Of a stretch of 64,000 nt of DNA, positions 27,576 to 36,071 are shown piece by piece. The stretch is taken from positions 1,922,001 to 1,986,000 of the forward strand of contig NZ_CP109796.1 of the NCBI RefSeq assembly GCF_038725785.1, in the 5' to 3' direction. Each line of letters opens with the position of its first letter. Position 1 is the stretch's first letter. The notes below the pieces were generated by a model. The model searched no databases and was not told where the DNA came from. It saw only the letters and a program-made list of their open reading frames with translations. The DNA is from Termitidicoccus mucosus (lineage in GTDB: Bacteria > Verrucomicrobiota > Verrucomicrobiia > Opitutales > Opitutaceae). A program made the position numbers and the translations under genes.

Positions 27576-28919
27576 ATGAAAGACATTCTCCCGCTCCTGT
27601 TCCTGTCCGTGCTTCTTCAGGCGGCCTGCCATGCGGACAAACCCGCGACGCCGGCCGATGCCATCCCCGGAAGCGCCGTGATGCGCTTCGACGGTTTCGG
27701 CGCCGACACGGCCGGCGGCGCGGGCGGACGCGTCATCAAGGTCACCACCCTCGACGCCACCGGCCCGGGCTCGTTCAAGGCCGCGCTCGAAGCCAGCGGT
27801 CCGAGAATCATCGTGTTTGAGGTCGGCGGCATCATCGACTGGCGGCAGGACGCATTTGAGGTGGCCAACGGGCGCCTGACCATTGCGGGGGAAACCGCGC
27901 CGTCGCCGGGAATCACCATCATCCGCGGAAGCCTCAACATTCACGCCGGCGACGTGATTGTGCGGCACATCCGCATCCGCTCGGGTGATGGAGGCGACCT
28001 GAAAAAAACCAACTTCGAAAATGACTCCATGACGGCCCACGGGCCGGACGCGAGAAACATCCTGTTTGATCATTGTTCCGTCGCATGGTCCATCGACGAA
28101 AACCTTTCCGTATCCGGCCCCCGCGTGAAAAACGGCACCGCCGCGCGCGTGACCCTGCGAAATTGCCTCATTGCCGAGGGACTGGACAACTCGACGCATT
28201 CCAAGGGCCCTCACTCCAAGGGCACGCTGGTCCACGACTTCGTGCGAGACGTGGCGATCGCGGGGTGCTTTTACGCGCACAATTTCAACCGTCATCCTTA
28301 TATAAAGCCCAATGCCACGGTTTTCATGGCGAACAATCTGATTTATAATCCCGGCAATGCGGCCATTCATTTCGCCTATACGCCCTCCGAATATAAAACC
28401 ATCCCCGACCCGATGCTTCCCTCATTTCTGACCGCCATCGGAAATGTTTATAGAATGGGATCCGATACGAAACCGAAAGTGGCCCTCTTCACATGCTCGC
28501 CGGCCGCGCCAACGGATGCCTTGGTCGGCTATGTCTATCAACGTGACAACCGGGTTTATGACCAGCAGGGAGCATTGTTATGGAATGGCGTCTCCGGTGA
28601 CGCCGCATTTCTGAGCGACCCCCGGCTGACCCTGCTTGACGCGCCGAAAATTGCCCCGGCAAACTTTACTCCCCTGCCCTCCTTGGTGACCGAAGGCTAT
28701 GTGCTCAAAAACGCGGGGGCGCGTCCCAAGGATCGCGACGCCGTGGACAAGCGGATCATCAACGATTATCTGGCACGCAGAGGCCGCATACCAGACTCGC
28801 AGGACGAGGTCGGCGGGTATCCGAAGTCCTTGGGGACGCACCGCCCGCTTGAGGTTCCGGCATCCCCCGATGCTGTCGCGAAATGGCTGGAGGCTTACTT
28901 GGCAGAGGTTGAATACTGA
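27576..28919 (+). CDS. secreted pectate lyase-like protein (PL1-type beta-helix)
   Basis: A 447-residue protein with a signal peptide (MKDILPLLFLSVLLQAACHA). The Cys18 within LLQAAC could also make it a lipoprotein. The early GFGADTAGGAGGRVIKVT and the GSFKAALEASGPRIIVFEVGG pattern are typical of PL1-type pectate lyases that cleave polygalacturonate by beta-elimination. The central parallel beta-helix shows HCSVAWSIDENLS, and the C-terminal DEVGGYP motif is common to environmental members of this group. It follows the DUF4838 gene by 44 bp and ends the plus-strand operon. With the GH28 gene it makes a pectin-like substrate likely. Confidence 0.85.
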   Translation: MKDILPLLFLSVLLQAACHADKPATPADAIPGSAVMRFDGFGADTAGGAGGRVIKVTTLDATGPGSFKAALEASGPRIIVFEVGGIIDWRQDAFEVANGRLTIAGETAPSPGITIIRGSLNIHAGDVIVRHIRIRSGDGGDLKKTNFENDSMTAHGPDARNILFDHCSVAWSIDENLSVSGPRVKNGTAARVTLRNCLIAEGLDNSTHSKGPHSKGTLVHDFVRDVAIAGCFYAHNFNRHPYIKPNATVFMANNLIYNPGNAAIHFAYTPSEYKTIPDPMLPSFLTAIGNVYRMGSDTKPKVALFTCSPAAPTDALVGYVYQRDNRVYDQQGALLWNGVSGDAAFLSDPRLTLLDAPKIAPANFTPLPSLVTEGYVLKNAGARPKDRDAVDKRIINDYLARRGRIPDSQDEVGGYPKSLGTHRPLEVPASPDAVAKWLEAYLAEVEY

Positions 28920-29298
28920 TACCCATCGGCTTGCCTTGGACTCGCGAGGCCGTGATTGGGCTTCAGCAGTGCGAATTCTCAATTCGCAATGGACTCGCAA
29001 TTGACTGCCGTCAACCCGCTGTGCCAAGGAAAATGAGTGTTGCTACATTTCCCCTCTGGTTAATTGCAATACATTACCATTCAAAATGATGCAAATATCC
29101 CTCAATAAACTACCAAGGTGAAACAAAACCGGGGGCACCTCTCACAAAACACTTATCCCTAATAAACAGATTCATATATCCAGGCAGATTTGTGAATTCA
29201 TGAAAACAGGGGACACGGCTGGTGTGTTTGCGCCATGCCAGCAGCCATCGCGCGAGACACGTCTTGACCTCATGCAGCGTTTCCCAGCTATTGGGACA
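28920..29298. other. 379-bp intergenic region with one small hairpin
   Basis: Between the pectate lyase and the ABC-transporter lipoprotein gene. A perfect 8-bp stem with 3-nt loop (28970-28977 / 28981-28988, TGCGAATT-ctc-AATTCGCA) lies about 50 bp after the lyase stop but lacks a T-tract. The rest becomes AT-rich (29040-29200) and should contain the promoter of the transporter operon. I see no convincing riboswitch or open reading frame. Confidence 0.4.
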
Positions 29299-30096
29299 AT
29301 GAAAGTCCGCGCCTTCCTTGGATTCATGAGTCTGACCGCGAGTTTGCTGTTTGGCGGCTGTGCCAAAAAAGAAACACCTTCAACTCATTCCCTCTCTTCG
29401 CCAGAAACCCAGACCATCATCGTGGGCCTCGATGATAATTTTCCTCCCATGGGCTTCCGCGACGAGCAGCACCGGCTCGTCGGCTTCGACATCGATCTCG
29501 CCCGCGAAGCGTGCAAACGCATGGGCGTTGCAGTGGAATTCAAACCCATCGACTGGAGCGCCAAGGAAGCCGAGCTCAACAGCAAACGCGTGGATGTTCT
29601 CTGGAACGGCCTGACCATCACCGAGGAACGCAAAAAGAAAATCGCCTTCACCGCGCCCTACATGGAAAATCACCAGATCATCGTCGTCACCGGTAAATCC
29701 GGCATCAAGGACAAAGCCGGGCTCGCCGGCAAGGTGGTCGGCGTGCAGGAAGGCAGCAGCGCCGTGCAGGCGGTGGAAAAGGATGCGAAAATCCGCAATT
29801 CATTCAAGGGCCTGAAGTCCTTCGGTGACAATGTCACCGCTCTCATGGACCTGAGCGCGGGACGCCTCGATGCCGTCGTTGTGGATGAAGTTGTCGGTCG
29901 CTATTATACATCGAAAAGGCCTGGTGAATATATTATATTGATGGAACACTTCGGCACCGAGGACTATGGCGTCGGCACGCGCAATGATGATATAGAACTG
30001 CTGGCCAAATTGCAAAAAGCGCTCGACGATATGAAGGCTGACGGCACCTCCGCGCGCATCGCCGTGCAGTGGTTCGGTGCGAATATCGTCAAATAA
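29299..30096 (+). CDS. amino-acid ABC transporter, substrate-binding lipoprotein (SBP family 3)
   Basis: A 265-residue periplasmic binding protein. The start at 29299 gives a lipoprotein signal with lipobox LFGGC (Cys21), whereas the longer frame from 29200 would hide it. The family-3 fold is recognisable by IIVGLDDNFPPMGF and GFDIDLAREACKRMG, followed by LTITEERKKKIAFTAPYM. It binds a polar amino acid or similar compound outside the inner membrane and delivers it to the permease and ATPase encoded next, 77 bp and further downstream. Specificity cannot be read from sequence; glutamine-, arginine- and cystine-type proteins look alike. Confidence 0.92.
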   Translation: MKVRAFLGFMSLTASLLFGGCAKKETPSTHSLSSPETQTIIVGLDDNFPPMGFRDEQHRLVGFDIDLAREACKRMGVAVEFKPIDWSAKEAELNSKRVDVLWNGLTITEERKKKIAFTAPYMENHQIIVVTGKSGIKDKAGLAGKVVGVQEGSSAVQAVEKDAKIRNSFKGLKSFGDNVTALMDLSAGRLDAVVVDEVVGRYYTSKRPGEYIILMEHFGTEDYGVGTRNDDIELLAKLQKALDDMKADGTSARIAVQWFGANIVK

Positions 30097-30173
30097 CATG
30101 ATTCGAAGGCCGGGATTTCTTCGAAACTCAACATATTGGTATTTAACAACATTCCCCATCGCGAACCTGCCTG

Positions 30174-30824
30174 ATGGATTACATATTCAAGATTCTGCCG
30201 CCGCTTCTTGAGGGCAGCGCGACCACGCTCAAGCTGTTTTTCGTCACGCTGATCTTGTCCGTGCCCCTGGGATTGCTGCTGGCGTTGCTGCGCATTTCCC
30301 GTTTCCGCACCGTCAGTCTGGCCGTGAACGGATACATCTGGCTCATGCGCGGCACACCGCTGATGCTGCAAATGCTGTTTATCTATTTCGCGCTGCCCTT
30401 TGTGCCGGTCGTTGGCGTGCGGTTGCCCGATTTCCCGGCGGCGATTGTCGCATTCGCGCTGAATTACGCCGCTTATTTCGCCGAGATTTTCCGCGCAGGC
30501 ATCCAATCCATCGACAAGGGCCAATACGAGGGCGCGAAGGTGCTCGGATTCAGTTATCCGCAGACTATGCGGCGCATCGTGCTGCCCCAGGTGATCAAGC
30601 GCATCCTGCCGCCGATGAGCAACGAGACCATCACGCTGGTCAAGGATACCTCGCTCATCTACATCCTCGCGCTCAATGATCTGCTCCGCGCCGCGCGCGG
30701 GCTCGTGCAACGCGATTTCACCACCTCTCCGTTCATCGTGGCGGCACTTTTTTATCTGCTCATGACCCTCGTGCTCACATGGGGCTTCCAGCGTCTGGAA
30801 AAACGTTATGCCGCTTATGACTAA
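30174..30824 (+). CDS. amino-acid ABC transporter permease (HisMQ/GlnP type)
   Basis: A 216-residue inner-membrane permease with five to six predicted helices. The N-terminal LLEGSATTLKLFFVTLILS is the hallmark of this subfamily, and the EAA loop appears as YEGAKVLGFSYPQTMRRIVLP, the site that contacts the ATPase. A single permease gene suggests a homodimeric channel. It overlaps the ATPase gene if the latter starts at 30808. Function: import of the amino acid captured by the upstream lipoprotein. Confidence 0.93.
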   Translation: MDYIFKILPPLLEGSATTLKLFFVTLILSVPLGLLLALLRISRFRTVSLAVNGYIWLMRGTPLMLQMLFIYFALPFVPVVGVRLPDFPAAIVAFALNYAAYFAEIFRAGIQSIDKGQYEGAKVLGFSYPQTMRRIVLPQVIKRILPPMSNETITLVKDTSLIYILALNDLLRAARGLVQRDFTTSPFIVAALFYLLMTLVLTWGFQRLEKRYAAYD

Positions 30825-31581
30825 CCCCATGATCGAGACGCGTGACGTCCGCAAAAACTTTGGCGCGCTCGAAGTGCTGAAAGGCGTTTCACTGCGTCTG
30901 GAGAAAGGCGAAATCGCCGCCATCATCGGACCGTCCGGCTCGGGCAAGAGCACGTTTCTCCGCTGCCTCAATCATCTCGAAACCATCGACCGGGGACGCA
31001 TCGACATAGAGGGCGAAAATCTTGTCGCCACCGACCAGGCGGGGGCCTGCCGCTATGTGCGCGAATCCGAGGTGCGCCGTATCTGCGCGCGCATGGGCAT
31101 GGTGTTTCAGCATTTCAACCTTTTCCCCCACATGACCGTGTTGGAAAACGTGATCGAGGCCCCCATCACCGTAAAGGGCATGCGTCGCGCCGATATTCTG
31201 CCCAAGGCAGAGGCATTGCTCAACAAGGTCGGCCTGTGGGACAAGCGCGACAGCTACCCGTCGCATGTCTCCGGCGGACAAAAACAGCGTGCCGCCATCG
31301 CACGCGCGCTGGCGATGGAGCCCGACATCATGCTTTTCGATGAGCCGACTTCCGCGCTGGATCCCGAGCTAACTGGCGAGGTGTTGCGCACGATGAGACA
31401 GCTTGCGGACGAACGCATGACGATGCTCGTGGTTACGCACGAGATGGCCTTCGCCCGCGAGGTGGCCAACACCGTGGTTTTCATGGATCAGGGCGAAATC
31501 ATCGAGTCCAAACCGGCCGTCGAGTTTTTCAAGAATCCGGAACACCGCCGCACCCGGGCCTTTCTGGAAAGCATGCTGTAG
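30808..31581 (+). CDS. amino-acid ABC transporter ATP-binding protein (GlnQ type)
   Basis: A 257-residue ATPase with Walker A GPSGSGKST (41-49), Q-loop (MVFQHFNLFPHMTVLEN), signature SGGQKQR, Walker B IMLFDEPTSALD and the switch His in VVTHEM. It energises the permease encoded immediately upstream. The first ATG (30808) overlaps the permease end by 17 bp. An internal ATG at 30829 starts MIETRDVRK, closer to the usual family start, and is a plausible alternative. A convergent operon begins after 138 bp. Confidence 0.93.
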   Translation: MPLMTNPMIETRDVRKNFGALEVLKGVSLRLEKGEIAAIIGPSGSGKSTFLRCLNHLETIDRGRIDIEGENLVATDQAGACRYVRESEVRRICARMGMVFQHFNLFPHMTVLENVIEAPITVKGMRRADILPKAEALLNKVGLWDKRDSYPSHVSGGQKQRAAIARALAMEPDIMLFDEPTSALDPELTGEVLRTMRQLADERMTMLVVTHEMAFAREVANTVVFMDQGEIIESKPAVEFFKNPEHRRTRAFLESML

Positions 31582-31659
31582 GCGACATCGAAGAGCGGTC
31601 ACCGGCCATCTGCGTCACTTGGCCAAGACCATGCGAACGCCCCTGCATCAATCCCACCA

Positions 31660-31692
31660 ATAAAAAACCGCCGAAAGGTTTATCCGGCGGTT
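31660..31692 (-). terminator. rho-independent terminator of the exbB-tonB operon
   Basis: On the minus strand an 8-bp perfect stem AACCGCCG / CGGCGGTT (31685-31692 with 31666-31673) and an 11-nt loop is followed by a run of T (complement of aaaaaa at 31662-31667). It lies 28 bp after the last stop of the minus-strand operon. The plus strand has no T-tract on its side, so it serves mainly the minus operon. Confidence 0.85.
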
Positions 31693-31719
31693 CACAATAG
31701 ATGGGCAACCTGAAACGCT

Positions 31720-32259
31720 TTACTTGGCGGCAGTTGTCGGAGGCGGAGGCAGCTTGGTCAGGGAACTCTCGTTCGCCTTTTGCGCCACCATCTCGGCATA
31801 GCGATGCACCTCCAGCTCGGCAGTGTTGCGGGCAATCATCGCCTGAGCTATTTCCTTGTTCATCTCAATGAGGCTACGGGAAACGCCCTGCCGTTTCTCA
31901 CGCAAGGCATCCAGCTCTTTTTCCAAATCAGCAGATTCCTGCTTGTATTGGTTCAGGTCAGCCGTGAAGCGATCGCGGTCATTCTCGATAGCCTTGATGG
32001 CATCATCAAACTCCTTCTTTTTGGCCAGACGCTTTCTCTCCTCTTCCGCCTTACGCTCGGCGTCACGCTTTTCGGCCTCGACGCGCGCTTTTTCGCGCAG
32101 CTCGGCCTTTTCCTTCATCTGGCGCGTCTCCTCTGCATCCTTGGCGACTCTCTTGGCCTCTTCATCGGCAATGATCCTTTGTTTTTCGCTGCCATGGAAA
32201 AACAGAAACGCCACCATGAGCACAATGGGAACAACAATATAAAAAATACGGGCTTTCAT
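31720..32259 (-). CDS. membrane-anchored coiled-coil protein (TonB operon), copy 2
   Basis: A 179-residue protein: one N-terminal membrane helix (about 4-22, IFYIVVPIVLMVAFLFF), then a highly charged Lys/Glu/Arg/Ala-rich coiled coil (about 25-150) and a short Pro-rich end (PPPPTTAAK). It is most likely periplasmic with the helix in the inner membrane. It has the same layout as the next gene upstream (18 bp away) and looks like a tandem paralogue. No known family is recognised. As the last gene of an exbB-exbD-exbD-tonB-TPR operon it may brace or guide the TonB-type machine across the periplasm. That role is inference. Confidence 0.8.
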   Translation of the reverse strand: MKARIFYIVVPIVLMVAFLFFHGSEKQRIIADEEAKRVAKDAEETRQMKEKAELREKARVEAEKRDAERKAEEERKRLAKKKEFDDAIKAIENDRDRFTADLNQYKQESADLEKELDALREKRQGVSRSLIEMNKEIAQAMIARNTAELEVHRYAEMVAQKANESSLTKLPPPPTTAAK

Positions 32260-32277
32260 CAGGAAAATCGTAAAGGT

Positions 32278-32814
32278 TTAACTTTTCTTCTGTTGCGCGG
32301 CCAGACGGGCCGCATCGGCGGCCGCCTTCTCCGCCGCATTTATCTTGATCAAGGTTTGTTCAAACACAGCCTTGGTTTGGGTCACCTTTTGCGTCTCGGA
32401 TTTAAGATAATCGATCTGGATCTGCTGGAGATTGATCTGCTCGGTCAACTTGTCCAAAGCGGCTTTCTCTTCCGATATCGCCTCCTTTAGCTTGCGGACC
32501 TGCCCCATCTGGCGGTCACGTTCGCGATAGGCCAGATCCCGGGCATCCGTGACCTTCTCCTTGAGCTCAGCGTTGGCCTGCTCCTCGGCGGTGCGCTTTT
32601 CCCGTTCGATCCGGCGCTGTTCGCTTGCCGCCACCGCGTCCTTGTAAGCCTCCTCGCGTTTCTGGTTTTCCAATCGCCGGCGTTCGGCGATATCTTTGGC
32701 GATTTGCTCCTGGCGCGCATGCTCGGCGGCTTCAATGCCGTCCTTTTTCTGGGCATAGAAAATATAAAAAATTCCACACGCCACGATTGGTATTATGAAA
32801 TATAGTTTTTTCAT
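32278..32814 (-). CDS. membrane-anchored coiled-coil protein (TonB operon), copy 1
   Basis: A 178-residue protein with an N-terminal helix (about 3-20, LYFIIPIVACGIFYIFY), a charged coiled coil (about 28-160) and a C-terminus rich in Ala, Lys and Gln (LAAQQKKS). Sequence pattern and length are nearly the same as for the neighbouring downstream gene, indicating duplication. It lies 8 bp from the TPR gene. I do not recognise the family. The predicted rod would extend into the periplasm. Confidence 0.8.
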   Translation of the reverse strand: MKKLYFIIPIVACGIFYIFYAQKKDGIEAAEHARQEQIAKDIAERRRLENQKREEAYKDAVAASEQRRIEREKRTAEEQANAELKEKVTDARDLAYRERDRQMGQVRKLKEAISEEKAALDKLTEQINLQQIQIDYLKSETQKVTQTKAVFEQTLIKINAAEKAAADAARLAAQQKKS

Positions 32815-32822
32815 TTTGGAAA

Positions 32823-34325
32823 TTAGGCTTGTTTGTTGGTCGGTTTGGATGCGGCCGTTGCTTGTTGCGGTTGATTTCTGTTCAGTCGCGCATCCCGGTC
32901 CTTGATTGCATCGTCAATGGCCTGCTTGAGATCCTTGGCCTCGCGCGATTCAGGCGCGAGCGTCAGCGCCTTGTCCACGGCCGCCTTGGCGTCATCAAGC
33001 TGCTTGAGCTCAAACATGAGGTAAGCGATAAAAAATTGCAGCGGCCCCGGGCGGGGGACTCCCTTGTCCACGGCGGACTGCATGTATTTAAGCGCCTCGG
33101 GATAATTATCCAGATTATAGAGCAGGTTGCCAATCTGCATGTCGATCGTCCCTTCCTTGGGGAACATCTTTGCGATCTCCTTGTAGCTATTGAGCGCCTT
33201 TTTCTCGTCCTTGATCTGGACATAAGTCTGGGCGAGCATCTCCCAATTCTTCTGCGTCGGCTCGATCCTGCCGTCCCGCAGTCCGCTTTCCAGCAGATCA
33301 ATCGCCCCCTCGAATTGATTGGAGTTGAAATAAATTCCAACCAAGCGGAAATAATCCTCCGGTGTCTTCAGGAATCCCGCTTTCTGGGCGCGCTCAATGG
33401 TGATGATCGCCTTGGCATAGGCGTCCTGTCTTTGCAGCGTTCCTTCCTTGAGGCTCTCTGCCTGAATCAAGTAGGGATTCAGCAACTGGCCCCAGTATTG
33501 GCTGTTGTTTGGATTTTGTTGAACGAGCAGCTCAAGATACTTCGAGGCCTCCATCAATTTTGCCACGCCCTGTGCCTTTTTTTCGGCGGCGGAGTCCTTG
33601 CCCGCTTTTTCATCTTTTTCCGCCTCCACCATGAGTGCCTGCGATTGCACCTGCAAGGTGGCGATCAAAAGTGTGTAGAGTTGCTCCCGCGGTTTTACTT
33701 CCAAAAGGAGTCCCTTGCGGCATTCGTTTTCGGCCAAGGCCAAGCGCGCGAGATCCGGCGTGTCCGCATTATCGGTGGCCTGACTGTATAAAATCGACGC
33801 GGAAAAGAGCAATGCCTCCACGGTCGGCTTTGGCGTCTCATTCAACCATTGGCGGACGGTTTCATAAGCTTTGTTATACTTTGCCCGCTTGACCTCGGGA
33901 TTTTTTTCCATCGCGGCTTCCTGCGCATAGAGTTGCGCGAGCAGCCAGCGAAGCTCGAGTTCGCCGCGTTTCTCGAAATACTTATAACGCTCGCTGAGGC
34001 TGAGCGCGGTCTCAAGGGGGGCGATGGCGGCGGCATAGGCGCTTTTATACAGGTATGCCTGCACCTTCATCTGTGAAAGGTAGGCGATATCAAAGCTGTT
34101 CGGCTTGGCCTGGGCGATCAGCTTGTCAACCGCGTCGACAAGCTGGTCATATTGCTTGTCGTTCAGCATCTTTCCAAGCGCAGCCACCTGCTCGGACACC
34201 TTGTCCGAAAGTTGTGGTTTTTCGTCCGCCTGAGCGGCCATCCACGAGGGAATGGCAAATCCTGCAAGAAGGAGAACCATCTTGAGCACGGATTGGCGGG
34301 GAAAAATGGATTTAAAAAACGTCAT
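32823..34325 (-). CDS. periplasmic TPR repeat protein of the TonB operon
   Basis: A 500-residue protein with a signal peptide (about 1-33, ending SWMAAQA). Most of the chain is alpha-helical with tetratricopeptide-type repeats, clearest at about 345-460 (for example YFNSNQFEGAIDLLESGL, NYPEALKYMQSAVDKG and LDDAKAAVDKALTLAP). The tail is Gln/Ala/Thr-rich. TPR proteins beside TonB-ExbB-ExbD genes are common in Verrucomicrobiota, Planctomycetota and Gammaproteobacteria (TtpA-like), where one was shown to aid TonB-dependent uptake. A scaffold role between motor and outer-membrane partner is likely. It lies 16 bp after tonB. Confidence 0.85.
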   Translation of the reverse strand: MTFFKSIFPRQSVLKMVLLLAGFAIPSWMAAQADEKPQLSDKVSEQVAALGKMLNDKQYDQLVDAVDKLIAQAKPNSFDIAYLSQMKVQAYLYKSAYAAAIAPLETALSLSERYKYFEKRGELELRWLLAQLYAQEAAMEKNPEVKRAKYNKAYETVRQWLNETPKPTVEALLFSASILYSQATDNADTPDLARLALAENECRKGLLLEVKPREQLYTLLIATLQVQSQALMVEAEKDEKAGKDSAAEKKAQGVAKLMEASKYLELLVQQNPNNSQYWGQLLNPYLIQAESLKEGTLQRQDAYAKAIITIERAQKAGFLKTPEDYFRLVGIYFNSNQFEGAIDLLESGLRDGRIEPTQKNWEMLAQTYVQIKDEKKALNSYKEIAKMFPKEGTIDMQIGNLLYNLDNYPEALKYMQSAVDKGVPRPGPLQFFIAYLMFELKQLDDAKAAVDKALTLAPESREAKDLKQAIDDAIKDRDARLNRNQPQQATAASKPTNKQA

Positions 34326-34341
34326 GGAATTGCGTCGTAAA

Positions 34342-35028
34342 TTACTCGTCCTCGGAGAGGGTGAAGTTGATGGGAACCTGCATGCGGGTGTTCACCGCCT
34401 TGCCGCCCTTGCGACCGGGACGGAAACGCCATTTATACACCGCATCCATGGCCGGCTTCTCAAACTCGCGATGAGTGGAACGAATCACTTCAACATCACG
34501 GACGGTCCCGTTCATATCCACGATGAATTGGAGAATCACCTCGCCGTTGATACCGTTGCGTTTCATCTCAAACGGATACACCGGCGCCTGACGGACGCCG
34601 CGCACGGCGGGCTGCTGATCGAGGTCCGCAAGGTTAAAGACTTGTCCGAGATTGCTGCTCACACGACCGGTAGCCGGAGGACCGGCCGGAATCGTGACGG
34701 TATTGGAGGGCGCACCCAAGGATGGCGGCGGCGGCGGCGGAATCGCAGTCGTGAAATCGGTGACCGACACGGAACTGGGGACAGCCATCAGACTGGGCGG
34801 GGCAATCGTGGCGACATCGACCGCGGGCTCGTCCGACTGGGTCGGATCAATCTCCACCGGTTCCTCGGGCAGCGGTGGCGGAACATACAGGTCCACCTGC
34901 GTCGTTTGGCTATGGGCGGTGTCAGCCTTCGAAGATGGAAAAATCGAATCCCAAATCTTCCCGCCATAACCCAAACCTCCGTGAAAGGCGAGGGAAGCGA
35001 GCAGTCCTATGATTAAATCGCGGCGCAT
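34342..35028 (-). CDS. tonB: TonB-family energy transducer
   Basis: A 228-residue protein with one N-terminal membrane helix (about 5-25), a Pro-rich spacer (about 45-115, rich in PP and PE) and a C-terminal TonB domain (about 140-225) with the canonical ING-EVILQFIVDMNGTVRDV and WRFRPG motifs. It transmits the proton-motive force harvested by ExbB/ExbD to outer-membrane receptors. Length is typical for the shorter TonB type. It is the fourth gene of the operon and lies 15 bp after the second exbD. Receptor genes are not in this window. Confidence 0.9.
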   Translation of the reverse strand: MRRDLIIGLLASLAFHGGLGYGGKIWDSIFPSSKADTAHSQTTQVDLYVPPPLPEEPVEIDPTQSDEPAVDVATIAPPSLMAVPSSVSVTDFTTAIPPPPPPSLGAPSNTVTIPAGPPATGRVSSNLGQVFNLADLDQQPAVRGVRQAPVYPFEMKRNGINGEVILQFIVDMNGTVRDVEVIRSTHREFEKPAMDAVYKWRFRPGRKGGKAVNTRMQVPINFTLSEDE

Positions 35029-35043
35029 GGTTGTCTCGTAAAT

Positions 35044-35499
35044 TCAGCGTCCCGATGGACGATAAGCGGTTTCAAATGAAATGTTTTCACGCTCAATGCC
35101 CGAGCTGACCGCGATGTCCAGCGCCTGGATGAGGCGTCCATACTTTGCGCGATCATCGCCCGTTATGATCACCTTGGGCACCGTCCCGTTCGCCATCGAG
35201 GTGTTTTTGTATGATGTTATATGGTGTGTCAGCTCACGAATGGTCGTGATGTCACGATTAAAAAACACGGAATCGCCATCCGAGACTTGCACCACGGCGG
35301 GTGGTTCGGGCGGCGTGTCTTTAGTGGGTACCGGCGTGGGCAGTTTGCTTTCCTGCGATTGGATTTTGTTCAGGGATAACGTGAACAGAACGAAAGTCGC
35401 CAGCAGAAAAAAGATAACGTCGATCAGAGGGATGATCTCGATGCGCGCCTTCTTTTTGCCGCCTGTGTCGAATGGATTTTTTACTTCAACTTCAGCCAT
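35044..35499 (-). CDS. exbD: ExbD/TolR family protein (second of two)
   Basis: A 151-residue protein with a short cytoplasmic N-terminus (KKKARIEIIPLID), a single membrane helix holding the essential Asp of LIDVIFFLLATF (about residue 27), a linker rich in Pro, and a periplasmic ExbD domain with VIITGDDRAKYGRL. It forms the proton channel with ExbB. It differs from the upstream copy in the periplasmic part but is almost identical around the helix, consistent with an old duplication and a heteromeric ExbD pair, as seen in systems with ExbD1/ExbD2. Confidence 0.92.
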   Translation of the reverse strand: MAEVEVKNPFDTGGKKKARIEIIPLIDVIFFLLATFVLFTLSLNKIQSQESKLPTPVPTKDTPPEPPAVVQVSDGDSVFFNRDITTIRELTHHITSYKNTSMANGTVPKVIITGDDRAKYGRLIQALDIAVSSGIERENISFETAYRPSGR

Positions 35500-35527
35500 G
35501 TGATGTGTTCCCCAAAGTTTGTCCTGT

Positions 35528-35971
35528 TTAGAAAATCTCCTCGCCGGGCGGCATGATGCGCGTTTCCACCATCACTCTGGTGACGCCCGCGTTGCTAATC
35601 TGCTCAAAAACGTAACGCGCCGAACTATACTTGGCATTTTCATCCGCGTTTATAAGGAAGACCGCGTTTTGCGGGCCCACCTCGGCCACCCGCGCGGACA
35701 GCCTTTGTATAAACTCCTGCAATGTGATCTGGTCTTTTTCCCAACCGACGGTGTCCTCCTCGGTGATGGAAATCGTGACGGTGTTTGTCGGGTCGCGCGG
35801 CACGCTGTTTTTGGTCGAGGGCAGACTGACGTTCAAGCCGTTGGACTTGTTCAACGAGAGGGTAAACAAAACGAATGTCGCGAGGAGAAAGAAGATGACA
35901 TCGATCAGGGGAATAATCTCGATGCGCGCTCTTTTTGGTCCGTCGCCTTTATGTGCTCCGCCGCCAGCCAT
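35528..35971 (-). CDS. exbD: ExbD/TolR family protein (first of two)
   Basis: A 147-residue protein. The N-terminal stretch KRARIEIIPLID and the helix with LIDVIFFLLATF carry the conserved proton-path Asp (about 23). The periplasmic domain has the AVFLINADENAKYS motif. It lies 28 bp before the second exbD and 100 bp after exbB. Two ExbD proteins with one ExbB and one TonB suggest a specialised, perhaps polysaccharide-receptor, energiser. Confidence 0.92.
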   Translation of the reverse strand: MAGGGAHKGDGPKRARIEIIPLIDVIFFLLATFVLFTLSLNKSNGLNVSLPSTKNSVPRDPTNTVTISITEEDTVGWEKDQITLQEFIQRLSARVAEVGPQNAVFLINADENAKYSSARYVFEQISNAGVTRVMVETRIMPPGEEIF

Positions 35972-36071
35972 GGTGGTAAATTATTTTTGGAAGGATTTTT
36001 TGAAAAGAGAATGGCCAAAGCCTGCAGGTTTTGGCCGATGCCGGCCGAAGGCCCGCCGCCAATAGGCGCCG

